Origin: Cristatella mucedo
Taxonomy: Eukaryota; Bryozoa; Phylactolaemata; Cristatellidae
Direction of reading: 5' to 3'
Assembly: GCA_009760855.2 (NCBI GenBank)
Contig: WPIO01000004.1
Coordinates: 13,014,001-13,078,000 of the forward strand
DNA length: 64,000 nucleotides
Shown here: positions 29,701 to 41,095 of the stretch, piece after piece
How positions within the stretch are numbered: the first letter of the stretch is position 1
How the letters are laid out: each line of letters starts with the position of its first letter
Position numbers and translations under genes: made by a program
The notes under the pieces: generated by a model
The model's input: only the letters and a program-made list of their open reading frames with translations
Database searches by the model: none
Told to the model about the DNA's origin: nothing

Positions 29701-30089
29701 ATCCTGCATTCGAAGCTGCCCCGAGCTGACTCATTTTGGCGAAAGACGGTCAGGAATAACACGAAAGTCACATGCACGATGCTCGGCGCTGACGCGTGGA
29801 TTGGTGTCGTTTTCGGCAGACGACGGCTTACCGGGGTCCATCCTAGAGGTACATATCCAGGACCAGTGGTAGAGGCTCTGTGGTGGCTGATAAGCACGAC
29901 AACGACCCAAGCAAGGAAGGTCAGTAGGTTCGCCACGCCTCCCGTGCTATGCAGCGGCCACCACATAAGGTCGCAGAATACGGTGCATGCAGTGATCCAC
30001 ACCACTATAAGAACGGTGGTGATGGGACCCCAATGGAGTTGTCTGCTGATGCATGCGTAGCTCTCATTTTCTGTTCTGGAAATAGCCAT
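20719..30089 (-). CDS. ZDHHC6: palmitoyltransferase ZDHHC6 ortholog
   Basis: Eight minus-strand exons: 30089-29832, 29650-29559, 29360-29204, 27755-27621, 25684-25454 (start uncertain), 25281-25091, 23563-23481 and 20771-20719. All have AG/GT borders, phases fit, and the sum is 1200 bases (399 residues; human protein 413). ZDHHC6 is an ER membrane enzyme that adds palmitate to Cys of proteins such as calnexin. Seen here: TM1 at about 20-40 after LHWGP, TM2 about 53-72, GPGYVPLGW, a complete zinc Cys-rich domain with HHCRKCSRC and the catalytic DHHC (Cys126), TM3 about 141-165 (FAPVGCIHSLYILM), TM4 about 182-214, HPYDLG, and a C-terminal SH3-like domain (RYMVSEDFDG, SWLYG, GWFPRQC) split over three exons. 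The chosen ATG precedes LHWGP by 18 codons, close to the human spacing. The TTxE motif that normally follows TM4 is not seen and may be on an unfound small exon. Confidence 0.93.
21817..21850. repeat. perfect 15-bp hairpin with GAAA loop
   Basis: GCGTTTAAGCATCCG, loop GAAA, then the exact complement. The loop is a GNRA tetraloop on the plus strand. It lies inside the last ZDHHC6 intron and is not part of a recognised repeat family. Confidence 0.9.
21909..22931 (-). mobile_element. L2-A LINE fragment with a nested insertion
   Basis: The (AAT)n tail is at the left. The minus strand then carries the L2-A 3' UTR and C-terminal region ([38 protein letters not shown]). The element is split by a plus-strand L2-A 3' end at 22374-22535. 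The 5' part is missing, as usual for target-primed insertion. Confidence 0.88.
22374..22535 (+). mobile_element. nested L2-A 3' end
   Basis: This 160-base piece starts CATGTCACCCCTAACCATG and ends in the L2-A tail with (ATT)n. TAGGC occurs at 22369-22373 and again at 22536-22540, and removing one copy plus the insert restores the host L2 sequence as seen in the copy near 38.4 kb. This supports a 5-base target-site duplication. Confidence 0.85.
23804..23968 (-). mobile_element. SINE-A (tRNA-derived)
   Basis: On the minus strand a head beginning AGCCGTGATGGCACACTAGG with B box GGGTTCGATTCC is followed by a body (ATCCTTTATCGCCACTGC) and ends TGTTAAATCAGCT. It matches the plus-strand copy at 37051-37215 along its whole length, so the two define the family. 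It lies in the ZDHHC6 intron between exons 6 and 7. Confidence 0.87.
24135..24225 (-). mobile_element. L2-A 3' end fragment
   Basis: The tail block AGAGAACTCAATCTCTTTCT with GGCACTTTACAT and a CTGCAAAGGAAGCACGATCG block matches the minus-strand L2-A 3' UTR. The fragment is under 100 bases. Confidence 0.8.
26150..26219. repeat. 40-base tandem duplication (1.75 copies)
   Basis: TCTCC(A/C)CATTGTGG with TTATTTCGCGCTGCT occurs at 26151 and again at 26191, one mismatch over the 29 shared bases. Confidence 0.85.
26859..26893. repeat. perfect 16-bp hairpin with 3-base loop
   Basis: AGAAGGCCACGTTTGC, loop TGT, then the exact complement. It lies in a ZDHHC6 intron and is unrelated in sequence to the hairpin at 21817. 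Confidence 0.88.
27756..29203 (-). other. ZDHHC6 intron 3, nothing recognised
   Basis: I see no exon or clear element. A B-box-like GGATTCGATTTCC on the minus strand near 29024-29037 could be the remnant of a tRNA-derived SINE, but no A box or body match supports it. Confidence 0.5.
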
Positions 30090-33000
30090 CCTATGCGGTG
30101 GCAACCGAGCACCTGCTGGTAAAAAAAAGTGGATGCTTCGTTGTTTTCGAGTATATTGCTCACGGCTGTTTTTTTACAAGGGTAGCACAACGTCGTCAAC
30201 AGTTTCGTCCGATTGTGTAGGATCTGCTGTTACGCATCAAATCAAGATTTAGGTAAAAGCTTTCCTAGCTTGTACTAAGATTTAATTTCTTGTCATTTGT
30301 GCTCTCCTCTTCAACTTTTAATTGTATTTCGCTGTTTGCTAAGTGAGTTGGCTATGACGTGAACTCAATTGACATTCAGTTTTAATTAATATCAGTGAGA
30401 CTTCGTTCATTCCATTCTCTGCTTGAGTATCCACTAATGGAATGCGAAGAGTTGAGGACCCAGTGAGCATCCTGGATGAATCTTGGATAGACTGCTTCGT
30501 TTGCATTGGTTGAATGACCTAACATTGCTGGCGATCGTGCATTTAAATTCATTAGCGACATTTAAGGTCCAAACTCAGCGCTATCCTCTATCAAAAACAC
30601 GGTCCTTTAACTTGTCAGTATAGAAGCAATCTATAACCTGCCGAAATAATAAAACTTCCAAAAGAAAAGAAACTAAACTATATGCAGATGAACCTGCCGG
30701 CCAAGAATGCTGTTCACTAGTGCTCAAGTGCGACACGACACGTAGCCCTTAGGTAAGAGAGTCACATCGCTATATATAAATGCGATCGATATACAAACGC
30801 GGGTAGTGTCACACCCTTTTGCTATTTGGATGCTCATCCTGATGATCTCCGCTCCTACCGCCTAGCAGGCCAATGAGGTCTCGCTTGGCTGGTCTGTGGC
30901 ATTTCGCTGAGCGAATTTACACGCAGGCCGAGGTATACTGTTGCGGCCAATCCTCACCTTATGGGGATTAGAATGCATGCGTATTCTTTCGGAGGAGAAA
31001 CGGAGATAATATAAATGTTGAGAAGTTTGAAAGTTGCACTTATTCAGTGCGTCATTTCGCCCATAGAGCGTGACCGCCAATGCCGAGCGTTAGGTATTAG
31101 TTCCGGTGGCGGAAGGAGTGCTATCAGTAGTGCAGTAGCCAGCGTATCTCTTCGGTGCATGTACCTACAATTCTAATTTACTGCGTTCTTTAAACTCTTC
31201 CAGTCAAAGACTGACTTTTGTCGTCGGATAGTTATACCTACATACATAGAGGAATAGATGATAGAATTTCGAAAAAATTCCTCCAAGCCGAAAACCGATC
31301 TTCTCCTCAATAACTTACTCGAAACTCTTATCACGATCCGGGGAGAAGATTATCGGTTTCTCACGTTGTACTGTAAAGCGAACTTCGCCATAGCAGTTGA
31401 GAGTAGCTAAGTTGCAAGGCTGCACAAAAAGCACGCCCCGTTAATGCTGACGCTAGCGGTTGGCTGGCGGGCAGGGCGAGGAGGAGCGGCCAGCAAAATG
31501 GCGGGCAGGGCACCGATCAGCCGGCCTAGCCAGGGCCTGCCTGCCTGCGGTTGCTGGCGAGAGCTTCCGTAGAGCGTCGGTGCCAGTGGGCCGCCGTGGT
31601 CTGACGGCCCAAAAAGTCGTCAAGGAATGTTTATATTCAGCATCATCGTTCCTCGTTGCTTTATGGAAGGACCGCATTGTGGGCAGAGGAGAGCAGTTTC
31701 TATTTAGCCTTTAGCCCTGCCCCAAAGAACATCTGCCCCTCAGGGATGGCCAACTTCCAGGGAGCAGGCTAACAAGACTAGAAATTGGCAGAAAATAAAG
31801 GCATGGAATAAAAAGTCATCTTTTCCCGCATATGAAGGGTGTCTGAAAAGAGATTTAGTTTTCGTAAGGTACTATATAATTGTTTTGTTATTGTTATTAT
31901 TATTGCGGCTATTGAGGCTTGTTGGCGATGCGCCCTTGGCACTCGGGGAGATAGTATTTCTACAGAGAGAAAGAGATAGCGAGCAAATAATATTTTTAGA
32001 TGGAGTCAGAAAGCCTGCCAGAGTAGCGCGCCTTGGGCTTGCAAGCTCAGTTCCTGTTTTGACCAGGATACGGCTATTTTTTTAAGGGGTAGCGTATATT
32101 TAGAGTAACTAAGTGGGTAAATAATTCTTTTCTGAAATGGGCGGAAAGGCCAAGCGAGCGACTTACCTTTGGCGTGCCGCTCTCCTATGGGGGGAACATA
32201 TTTATGGTAAGTGAGATGAATGGGTTTTCCTGTTGGCGCGCCTTCGGCTCAGAGTTACATGCTCGGCAATATTTCTTAGAGAACTACGAGAATGTGAAAA
32301 ACTAGCGATAACAGTCAACTTAACAAGCTTAAGATGGAATAAATTGAGTTCTCCAGCAAGTTTTGAAGATACGTCCTTGACCTCATATCACTTCTCGAGT
32401 TTGAGGTTTACATCCTATGCCACAGCTGCGGCTGCTCCTTTGATTAGGGGTTGACGTGGCTTCTCCGGTGCTTGCCGTCAGGCTCAGTGAGGCTGAAGTC
32501 CCGCTTTTCCCTTGGCTACGTCACTTTTGCTGGGAAATTTCCAATTTTATTTCAAATGATCAGCTCCAATAAAGTCAGCGGCCGTAACATCCCCGTCCCG
32601 TAATTTATAAAGAATGAGCTAGAAAATAGTACTAACTGTTATACTTCTGGAGAGGTTCAAAAAGTAATGTTATGCAAAAGGTATAGACTATTCAGTCAGG
32701 CCATCGGTCGGGTGCCAGGGGCAGAGGGGCCATTGGAGGGCGTGTCGGGGCGGGGGAGAATTTGCTTATTCTACTAAGAGGAGATACGGCAGGAAGATGG
32801 GAGGGTGCTACTGTCCTAGAATTTTTTATCCCGCCATGCTCTACGGGCTCGAACCCAAACGCACAACAAAGAAAGGTAGAGCACATAAAAAAAGAACACG
32901 AAATGTGGTTTAACCAATTTCTGAGGTTTCACCGGGACTCCCGAACCAAGCTGAATCCTACGATGACTTTGATTATGAGAATCCAAATGCGAAATCACTT

Positions 33001-33900
33001 ACGTTTTCGCTGTTATGAGGCTTTGATATGTCAGAGTTTTGCGTGTATTCACCTGTTAGGCAGCCAACACTTACCACTCGTTAAGTTTTCCCCAACTAGT
33101 ATCTTCATTGCTTTCAGTCAAACTATAACGCTTACTTTAATCACTTACACTGAAAATTTTTGACAATGCCGATTACTTGTGTATTTCTACGAATACTAAC
33201 GCACAGGTACAACAGTGAACCAAAAGCTATGACTAATTTGAATAAAAACGGATGCTCATCGTGAAAGCTCTTACAATACACAGACGTGCAAGGCCAATAG
33301 ATTTTCTTAGGTCAGACTAAGTTTAAAGGCACGAGGAATATAGCAAAAAATTCTCTTCTCATCACGATTACAGGGATTTCTAGTACTTAATTACGCCGAG
33401 CGCAGTTTCGCATCCGCACTGAAGCGCTAAAAAGACATTCCGCTGTCGGGCTCGACAGACGCTTCAAGCTGACATGTAGCTGATACTGCATCCGAGGTAT
33501 CGCATTGCAAAAACCTCGTGCTTAGATCACGCTTACGGTTAATAATTCCTACCATTCGCTGACCTTCTAGTCTCCGCCGCTGGAAAGAGCGGAGCAGCCT
33601 GCGAGACTACTGTGGCCGGTCGGCTCAGACCAGAAGACGCCGCCTCGGGAATTGGAGAAATTAAACTCGGCTTGGCGCGCTCTACTAATTTATGAAACCA
33701 TTTTTGAACGGTTTTATGCTTGATTCTAAGCAATTTTCAACGTACTGACGCGCTTTTCTGTGGCTTGCCGTCAAGGGCGGAACTGAGCGCTCACCTTGTT
33801 CTCCACGGGAGGTACGAAAAAGTGTAGCGCATCGTCGACGTCTGCGGCGTTGCGGTCGAACCCTCACAACTCCTTTTCCTGGCTCTGTGGCGTCGTGGGA
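30090..33900. other. intergenic region between divergent genes
   Basis: It separates the minus-strand ZDHHC6 start from the plus-strand gene at 33901. GC-rich patches are at 31440-31620 and from 33580 onward; the latter is the likely promoter region of the plus-strand gene. Open frames at 31460-31714 and 32762-33163 have no family match and no strong splice context. Confidence 0.45.
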
Positions 33901-36872
33901 ATGACGGCTCCATCTAGATCTGAGCAGTGGGATGACATACGACGATCTCTGTTTACCTCGCCGTCTGCCCCTCGACAGCCGGCCTCAGGTGCAGGTAAAC
34001 TTTGCGCGTCTTGCGTCGGCTTTACCGACGCCGGTTGATTGCCTTGGTCCTGCCTCTTCGCTGCTCGGAAGCCTTGCAGCTAGCCACTCGCGATCGTAGA
34101 ATTCGTTTACTATTTTCTGCTTGACTTCTCGATGTCTACTGCGCACTGCGCGGTTCTCCGCGCTCGGCAGCGGCGCCTTGCCGGTCGCCAAAAGTAGGGA
34201 TGGCGTGTTCAACTGGGCTGGTCCCTGTTTATTTACTTTTCAATTCAGAACGCAGAGCTTCCGCGTGGCGATTGAAATCTTCGCCTGTTTAGGCTTCAAA
34301 GCGTTCCCGAACAACTACGGAGTCTGGCGGTTTTTGGTTCGTGGCTGCGGTGGTTTCAGTAGCGAAGCTCGGTCCACAAATGTGCTTGCCGGCAATTAGC
34401 TTGCCATGGCCCAGAGCCCAGAGCTGCAATGATGCTATAGCCGTGGATATTGGATTTTACCGTTGTCGTAGGCAGCCGCATAGCTGTATTCCGGAAATGT
34501 GATCTAGCCCTCTTCTTTACGTGACGAACGCGGCACTCGGGACAGGTACAGCGACCGACGGACGATTATCGGGCAATTCATAAGCAAAGCAACTGGACGT
34601 TTAGTACCTGAAAACTCTCTTAGTTTCATGGTGCCGGAATGAGGAGATGCTGACCATGCTGCGGGTACTTCTCGTAGCCGATTGTCGAGGTGGCTATGAG
34701 GTTAATGGGAAGCGTTGGCCACCCACCATGTGTTTAAAGCAGTGAACGCTGTACACGGGGTTATTGAAGACGGTGGTTATATATATTAAGGTAGAAATAA
34801 TAATAATAATAAGTCCTGTGTGGCATACTCTAAGAGGACTTAATCTCTATTCAGGTGTTTTACAACTCTCTGCTAAAGAAGTAATAGCTCATAGTTGAAG
34901 AAAAGCAAGATATCCAGCTTAGGCAAGAATGCAAAACCACTCAGCTGTCATGCTAAGACAAGCTTGCAAAAGTGCACAAAAGGCTCTCGGACGCTGGTTG
35001 GTTGGACACCATGCTAGTAACACACAGTAAATGCTGCTCAGATAAGCAAAGCACACAGGAAAGAAGACTGGTCTACTGTGGCAAAATATGTAAAAGCATG
35101 TCACTACTACCCTTAGTTAGGAGGTCACGGGTTTATTATGCACAAACGCATAAAAGCCCAGTTTACTCGAATAGAGTAAGGGTTGTGAGGAACAGGTATG
35201 TTTTTAGCTTGTTTATGAATGTTGTGAGATCAAAAGATTACGCGATATCAGTCGGTAGCGAGGTCCCAACCTTTGGGAGCATAGTCGCTGAAGGCACGGT
35301 CTTCGAGAGGTTTTAATTTAGGAAGAGGCATGAGCAATAAACCCGAGTCAGAAGAGGTCTGAATTGAAACGAATTCGGATAGCTTGGCCGGAGCAACATA
35401 ATGGGAGACCTGCAGTTGAGGCGCATGATCTTGAAGCCAATACACTGCTAAATAGGCAGCCAGTGCAGGTTAAGGAGCCGAGTTGCAATGTGGCAGTTTG
35501 GACTTACTACAGGTAAGCTTAGCCACCGAGTTTTGCACCAGCTGCAAGCCTTTTATTGGACGAGCAAGATGACCTACAAGTATTAAGTTACAGAAGTCTA
35601 AAAGAAACTTAAAAACATACCTATTTAGGACAGCATTTAGTGGGTCCCTGTGATTCGTCCTTGGTGTGCTTATGCATGCTGACACTGTTCATGCTGCCAC
35701 TAACCACATTTGCATGCTGACCCAGTGCATGTAACCCCTAACCATGTTATTCATTTTGTTTGTTTTTCAAGCATGATTTTACTTACTATTCTATTGCGTA
35801 TCACTTTGCAGCAAATGTAAAGCGCCTAGAAAGAGATTAAGTTCTCTGAGGGCACTTTATCAAGTGCAATATTATTATTATTATTATTATAAGTCTAGTA
35901 GGGATGTCATGAATTCATGAACCAGCTTGCCGGCTGTGATGTTCATATCCAAGCAAGCCCACATTTTGGCAAGGTTACATAGGTGAAAGAAGTGGGGACT
36001 CTGTGTGGAGCTAATGTGTTCATCTAGTGACCTGTCTCACTTTAGAAGAGAGAGCTCACCCAGAGTCTGGCAGATGCCATATGGGATATGCTGGTAGAGC
36101 CGGTTTAGAGAGTCAGGCATTTCAGTTTCCGAGTAACACTTGTTTTGCCCATAATTAGTAGGTTGGTTTTGTCGTCATTCAATTTAAAAAATGTTGCTGT
36201 AATTCAAGTTTGAACGTTAGCAATACATGCCCTCAAAGAGCTAAGAGTTTGATTGACTCCGTAAGGCAGAGAAAGATCAAAGCACAAGCACTGCTGCATG
36301 TTGTTTGCATGAAAAAGATAGCCCAGAATATGCTTTGCAGATACGTCAGCAAGAGTGGGTGTGTAAACTGTGAAAAGCAGTGGACCTAAAACGGATCCTT
36401 GGGGCATCCCATACGTCGAAGACTCACCGGATGGTAGGTCTCTTTGTGCATGAATTCTCTAAATTATGTCACTGGGATAAGACCTAAAGCCATTGCAACA
36501 CAGTACCTGTTAAGCCTGGGCAACAGGGCATGTGCTCAAGAATAATTTGGTGGTCAGTTGTATCAAATGTTGCCATGAGATTTAGAAGGACAAGCAGAGA
36601 GACTCTACCTAAGTAAGCATTCCTGATTGTACGATTAAGGCCGACGGTAGGAGGGATGACCTTGTTCGTGCTGACAGCTGCAACCGAACTGGATTGCTGC
36701 TACTAGGCACCCTCCTTGTGGGACCTCTTAATTGGCCACAGACTACTTGTCAGCTTTCATGGTATACAATTATGGGTCTCATACTACCTTTCTAATGTGC
36801 AAGTTTATAAAGATGACCAGGTTTACATCACAGCAATAAGTTCTCTTGGGGTGCTATACAAATGAATTATAC

Positions 36873-36917
<45 letters not shown>

Positions 36918-39900
36918 TGTGTGCGCTCGTGTGGGGCGCGCACCTGCTTGTGTGTATAACCGAGTTTTGTTTAGTCATTGAGAATTACATCAAACGAAAT
37001 CAGGTCTACCAACATGCAATCGGAGCCTAGACTGGCAAGTTACAAATGTGGAGCCGTAATGGCTCGTTAGTTAAGGTGGTTGCTTTTCACGACCTCGGCC
37101 CCGAGGTCGTGGGTTCGAATTCCGGGGTGGGCAATCCTTTATCGCCGCTGCAAGCGGTGGTGATAGCCGTCAAGGCTCTTCTGTCGCTATACAAAAGGAG
37201 GCTGTTAAATCAGCTTGTATTTATTTATTTATTTTAAAATAAGATTCTTACTTTTGCTGTGACTTAGCTACCTGTAGTTTTTACTTAGTTAGCAGATTGT
37301 GTACTTTTGTCATTTTTATTTTCATTTTGCTTTGGTTTGTGAGTGATGGCTTTATTTAGGCCTGTCTGCCCTCAATCACTGCCATGCATTTCCAAATCGT
37401 TTGTGCTCATGTGCAACTTCTGAAGAAGTAAGTTTTCAGGCCCAGTATGAAGGCTGGCGAAAAGCTTGCCAGCATACTTGGAAGAGTGTTGAAGATTGTA
37501 GCTCGACAAGTTGAAGACCCATTTCCAGTTTCTTATGGGAGCTGACCTGAATAATAATAATAACATTAACACAATTGTATAGTGCCCTCAGAGAGCTTAA
37601 TCTCTTTCTAGGCACTTTACGTGTGCTGCAAAGGAAGCATGAATGTGCCCAAGACCGGGCTGTTGGATTTGTTAGACTATTGGATCCAACATATGTTAGA
37701 CCTCAGTTATCCGAGTGAGATACCTTACTGAATTGTAGTATTAGACTAAAGTAGCCAGGTGGGAGGTCTGACAGACCGAAACATGTGTCGTGAGCTAGGT
37801 TTGCAGCTCGACGTGAAGCTAATGGAGATCTGGCAGCAACAGATTATCGATTAAACTTGCTGAATTTGTCGACTAATTGGGGTGCTTAATTTAATAATAA
37901 TAATACATTTGATTTAGCACCCTTAGATAATTCAATCTCTTTCTAGGCACTTTACATTTGCTGCACAGGAAGCACGATCGAATGGTTAGTGGTAGCATGC
38001 TCAATGAACAACAAGAATGACATTGTTATGGGTGACATGCACAGGGTAGTATGGTTAGTGGCAGCGTGCACAGTGTCAGCACCCATAAGCACATGAAGGT
38101 CGAATCTCATGAACCCACTAAATGCTGTGATACATGGATGTGTTTTAGTTCTTTTTAAATGCGGTCAAGTCAGGAGATGTCGTGGCGCAAGTTGGAAGTG
38201 AGTTCCAGGCTTTGTGAGCATGCAAACTAAAGGCACCGTCTCCAAAAGAGCAATTGTAAAGCGCCTAGAAAGAGATTGAATTCTCAGAGGGTGCTTTAAT
38301 AAATGTATTATTATTATTATTATTACTATTATTTGAGGTTTGTATGAGGTGTAGGTAAGCAATTAGATTCCAAAAAGTGGGTGGTACGATGCTTAGCCTG
38401 GTGGGGGGAAGTAGATCTGATAGGTAGGCTGGAGCCATAGAATGAAGGGACCTAAAAGTTAGTGACAAAACCGTGAAGTCGAGGCATTGCGTAGCTGTGA
38501 GCCAGTGCAGGTCGGGGAGAAGTGGTGTGATGTGGCAACTGCGACGCTCACGACAGACAAGCCTAGCTGCAGAGTTTTGCACTAGCTGTAAGCACCTGAT
38601 TGCACTGGCCGGTAGACCAGTAAGCAGTGAGTTACAGAAGTCGAGACGGGATGTCACAAATCCATGGACCAGTTTAGATCTGCTACCCCTGTCTAACCAA
38701 GCCCGAACTTTTGTAATATAGCTGAAAATAGGCAGACTTGACTGTGGATCTTTTGTGGTCTTCTAACGAAAGGTCGCTTTGGAACAGGACACTTTGATTT
38801 CGTGCAGATTCAACAGGAGATATGCTAGCAGAGCCGATGAGAGGTCTGCAGAGGCAGCAGCGATTTTTCGGGCAGCTCACCAGTGAGCAAGTTGCAGTAT
38901 TCCAGTTTGGTGGTAACTAGTGCATGAGCCAGCCGTTTCATCGTGAATCACTCAAGACTCTACTTAATTGCAGTGATGTCGTGAAGTTGAACGAGCTTGG
39001 AGCAGACAGTGTTTTCAGTTAAACTTTAAAGCAGAGTCACAGTCAAAAGTATGTCAACTGTTCAAGCAAACTATTTTGACTTGGGGAGACTTTTGCTGTC
39101 AGTTTGAACCTCGTATCTGCAAGAAAAAGTCTTGATAAACCACTATCAGCTTATTGACTATCAAAATGTAGTAAATTTATTTACAAAATTGATTGCACAA
39201 GCTTTAGTGGTTAGCAGTTTTTGAGATCAGAAATTTCACCACGCTCTTCCAGCTGCTTCACCTATCAAGATAAGCTTTGTTTCTGCCAAAATATCTGTTC
39301 CAAGGCATACAGAATCTGCTGTAACCATAATTAGTGGTACCTCTTTGTTGAACTCTTCCAGGAGCCTCAAGGGTGTGCTGCTCTGTATTTGAAACAGGTA
39401 CCTCTTTCTTACCCAGGCTCACTCAGCACTTAAGAGAGGATTGCAACTGCATGAAGGTCTTGCCCATCAACACCTTGAATGGAGTATGGTGAGTGTGGCT
39501 GTGGGGGTCATCACAGACTCCCGATTTGTGGTATTCTTGGTGGGTGGTGGTCTTCGAAGGCAGTTCTACTAAGTTTCTCTATTGTCGTAGCATTTGGTCG
39601 AGCAGGAATAGGCAGTGTGCTAGCACGGGTGTAACTGGTCACAGCAGACTAAGTTCCTCCTCTGACCCCGTCGGAATGTGCTGCAGCCACTATCACACAC
39701 TAAATTTGGCCTTATGGACCAATTAATCAAAGCTTGTGGTATGGAATCGGCAGCCTTCAAGTAAATGCAAGACTTCTCCCCTACGCTAGCTTAGTCAAAG
39801 GTGAAAGCCTGCATCTTCATCCGACTACCTGTTCTGTAAAGAAGGTCTGGTATCTTAATCAGACCGGCTGATAAAGATGGTCCTGGAGTGCATTACGCTC

Positions 39901-41054
39901 CCTAATAAGCTCACCCAGTAAGGAGACAGCAGCTTGGAACAGCTTGATAGAAGTGGACCGGTCTTCGTCGGTGATCATAAGGCCAAAAACTATGCAACAC
40001 TACGACTGTAACACCACGACCGCGGACGTTAAAACGAGATCGGGATAAGAGACGACATTTGGGGCTGCCACATTAAAGTTATTTACAGTGTGATCTTAAA
40101 TCTCGAAAACTACGTGTAAATCTTATGTGGTCATCTTTCGTATAAATTTGGTATAACCACATGTTAACTTTGTTTTGATTTGTGTTTGGATGGCCTATGG
40201 TGAACAAAAAGAGACATGTTCACCTGTTTTGTCATTGGAAACGAATTGATTTTGAAATGCCTTTGTTGTTCTGGTCATAACAGCAAAGTCTCGTGCGATT
40301 AAGTCACCATTTCTTGAAACTTTACGGCATGAGTAATCGCACAACTACTTTGTGTAGCCATAACTTATGTGCAGTAGAGCGTAGATGGTGTAGAAGCAGC
40401 GCTGTTGCCACTTGACAGGAATTTGTTTTCATTCTCACCACGTGCTGCCTGTAGATGTAGTATGGTTGTATCATATGCAAAAGAATGGAGCACTATGTTC
40501 GTGAGACACATATCTCTTAAGTTCTTAGCACGTATGCATAAGTATTATATGCTGCCGCAGCAGCAGCTGCAGCTCTGCTGCTGCACGATCACAGAACAAA
40601 CGGAGTCGATGGACGGCCCCTATGTGTCTCTGTCCTGGCAGGTTCTTTGCTGCGGGATTTTGCAACCGTCTGCACGTGTCATGCATTTCAGGTAATGGTG
40701 GTCAAGACTCTTTACTATCGAAAGTTGAAATCGAGGTCGAAACTGAAGCAACTACCAGGAGCTGTGCTAAAGGTATATTAGTGAACTTAATTAGGAACTT
40801 AAAAACACCTATTTAGGACAGCATTTAGTGGGTCCCTGTGATTCGTCCTTTACGTGCTTATGCGTGCTGACACTGTGCATGCTGCCACTAACCACATTTG
40901 CATGCTGACCTTGTGCATGTCACCCCTAACCATATTATTCATTTTGATTGTTTTTCAAGCATGATTTTACTTACCATTTAATTGCATTTCCCATTGCAGC
41001 AAATGTAAAGCGCCTAGAAAGAGATTAAGTTCTCTGAGGGCGCTTTATCAAGTG

Positions 41055-41095
<41 letters not shown>

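Noticed and set aside
33539-34212. Minus-strand gene in the GC-rich patch (frames with TVQKWFHKLVERAKP and VNEFYDREWLAARL)
   Set aside because: The frames do not join through good splice sites, while a plus-strand exon with a good donor explains the region better.
37051-37130. tRNA gene
   Set aside because: A and B boxes are present, but there is no foldable acceptor stem or anticodon arm, and the same head plus body occurs several times, so it is a SINE.
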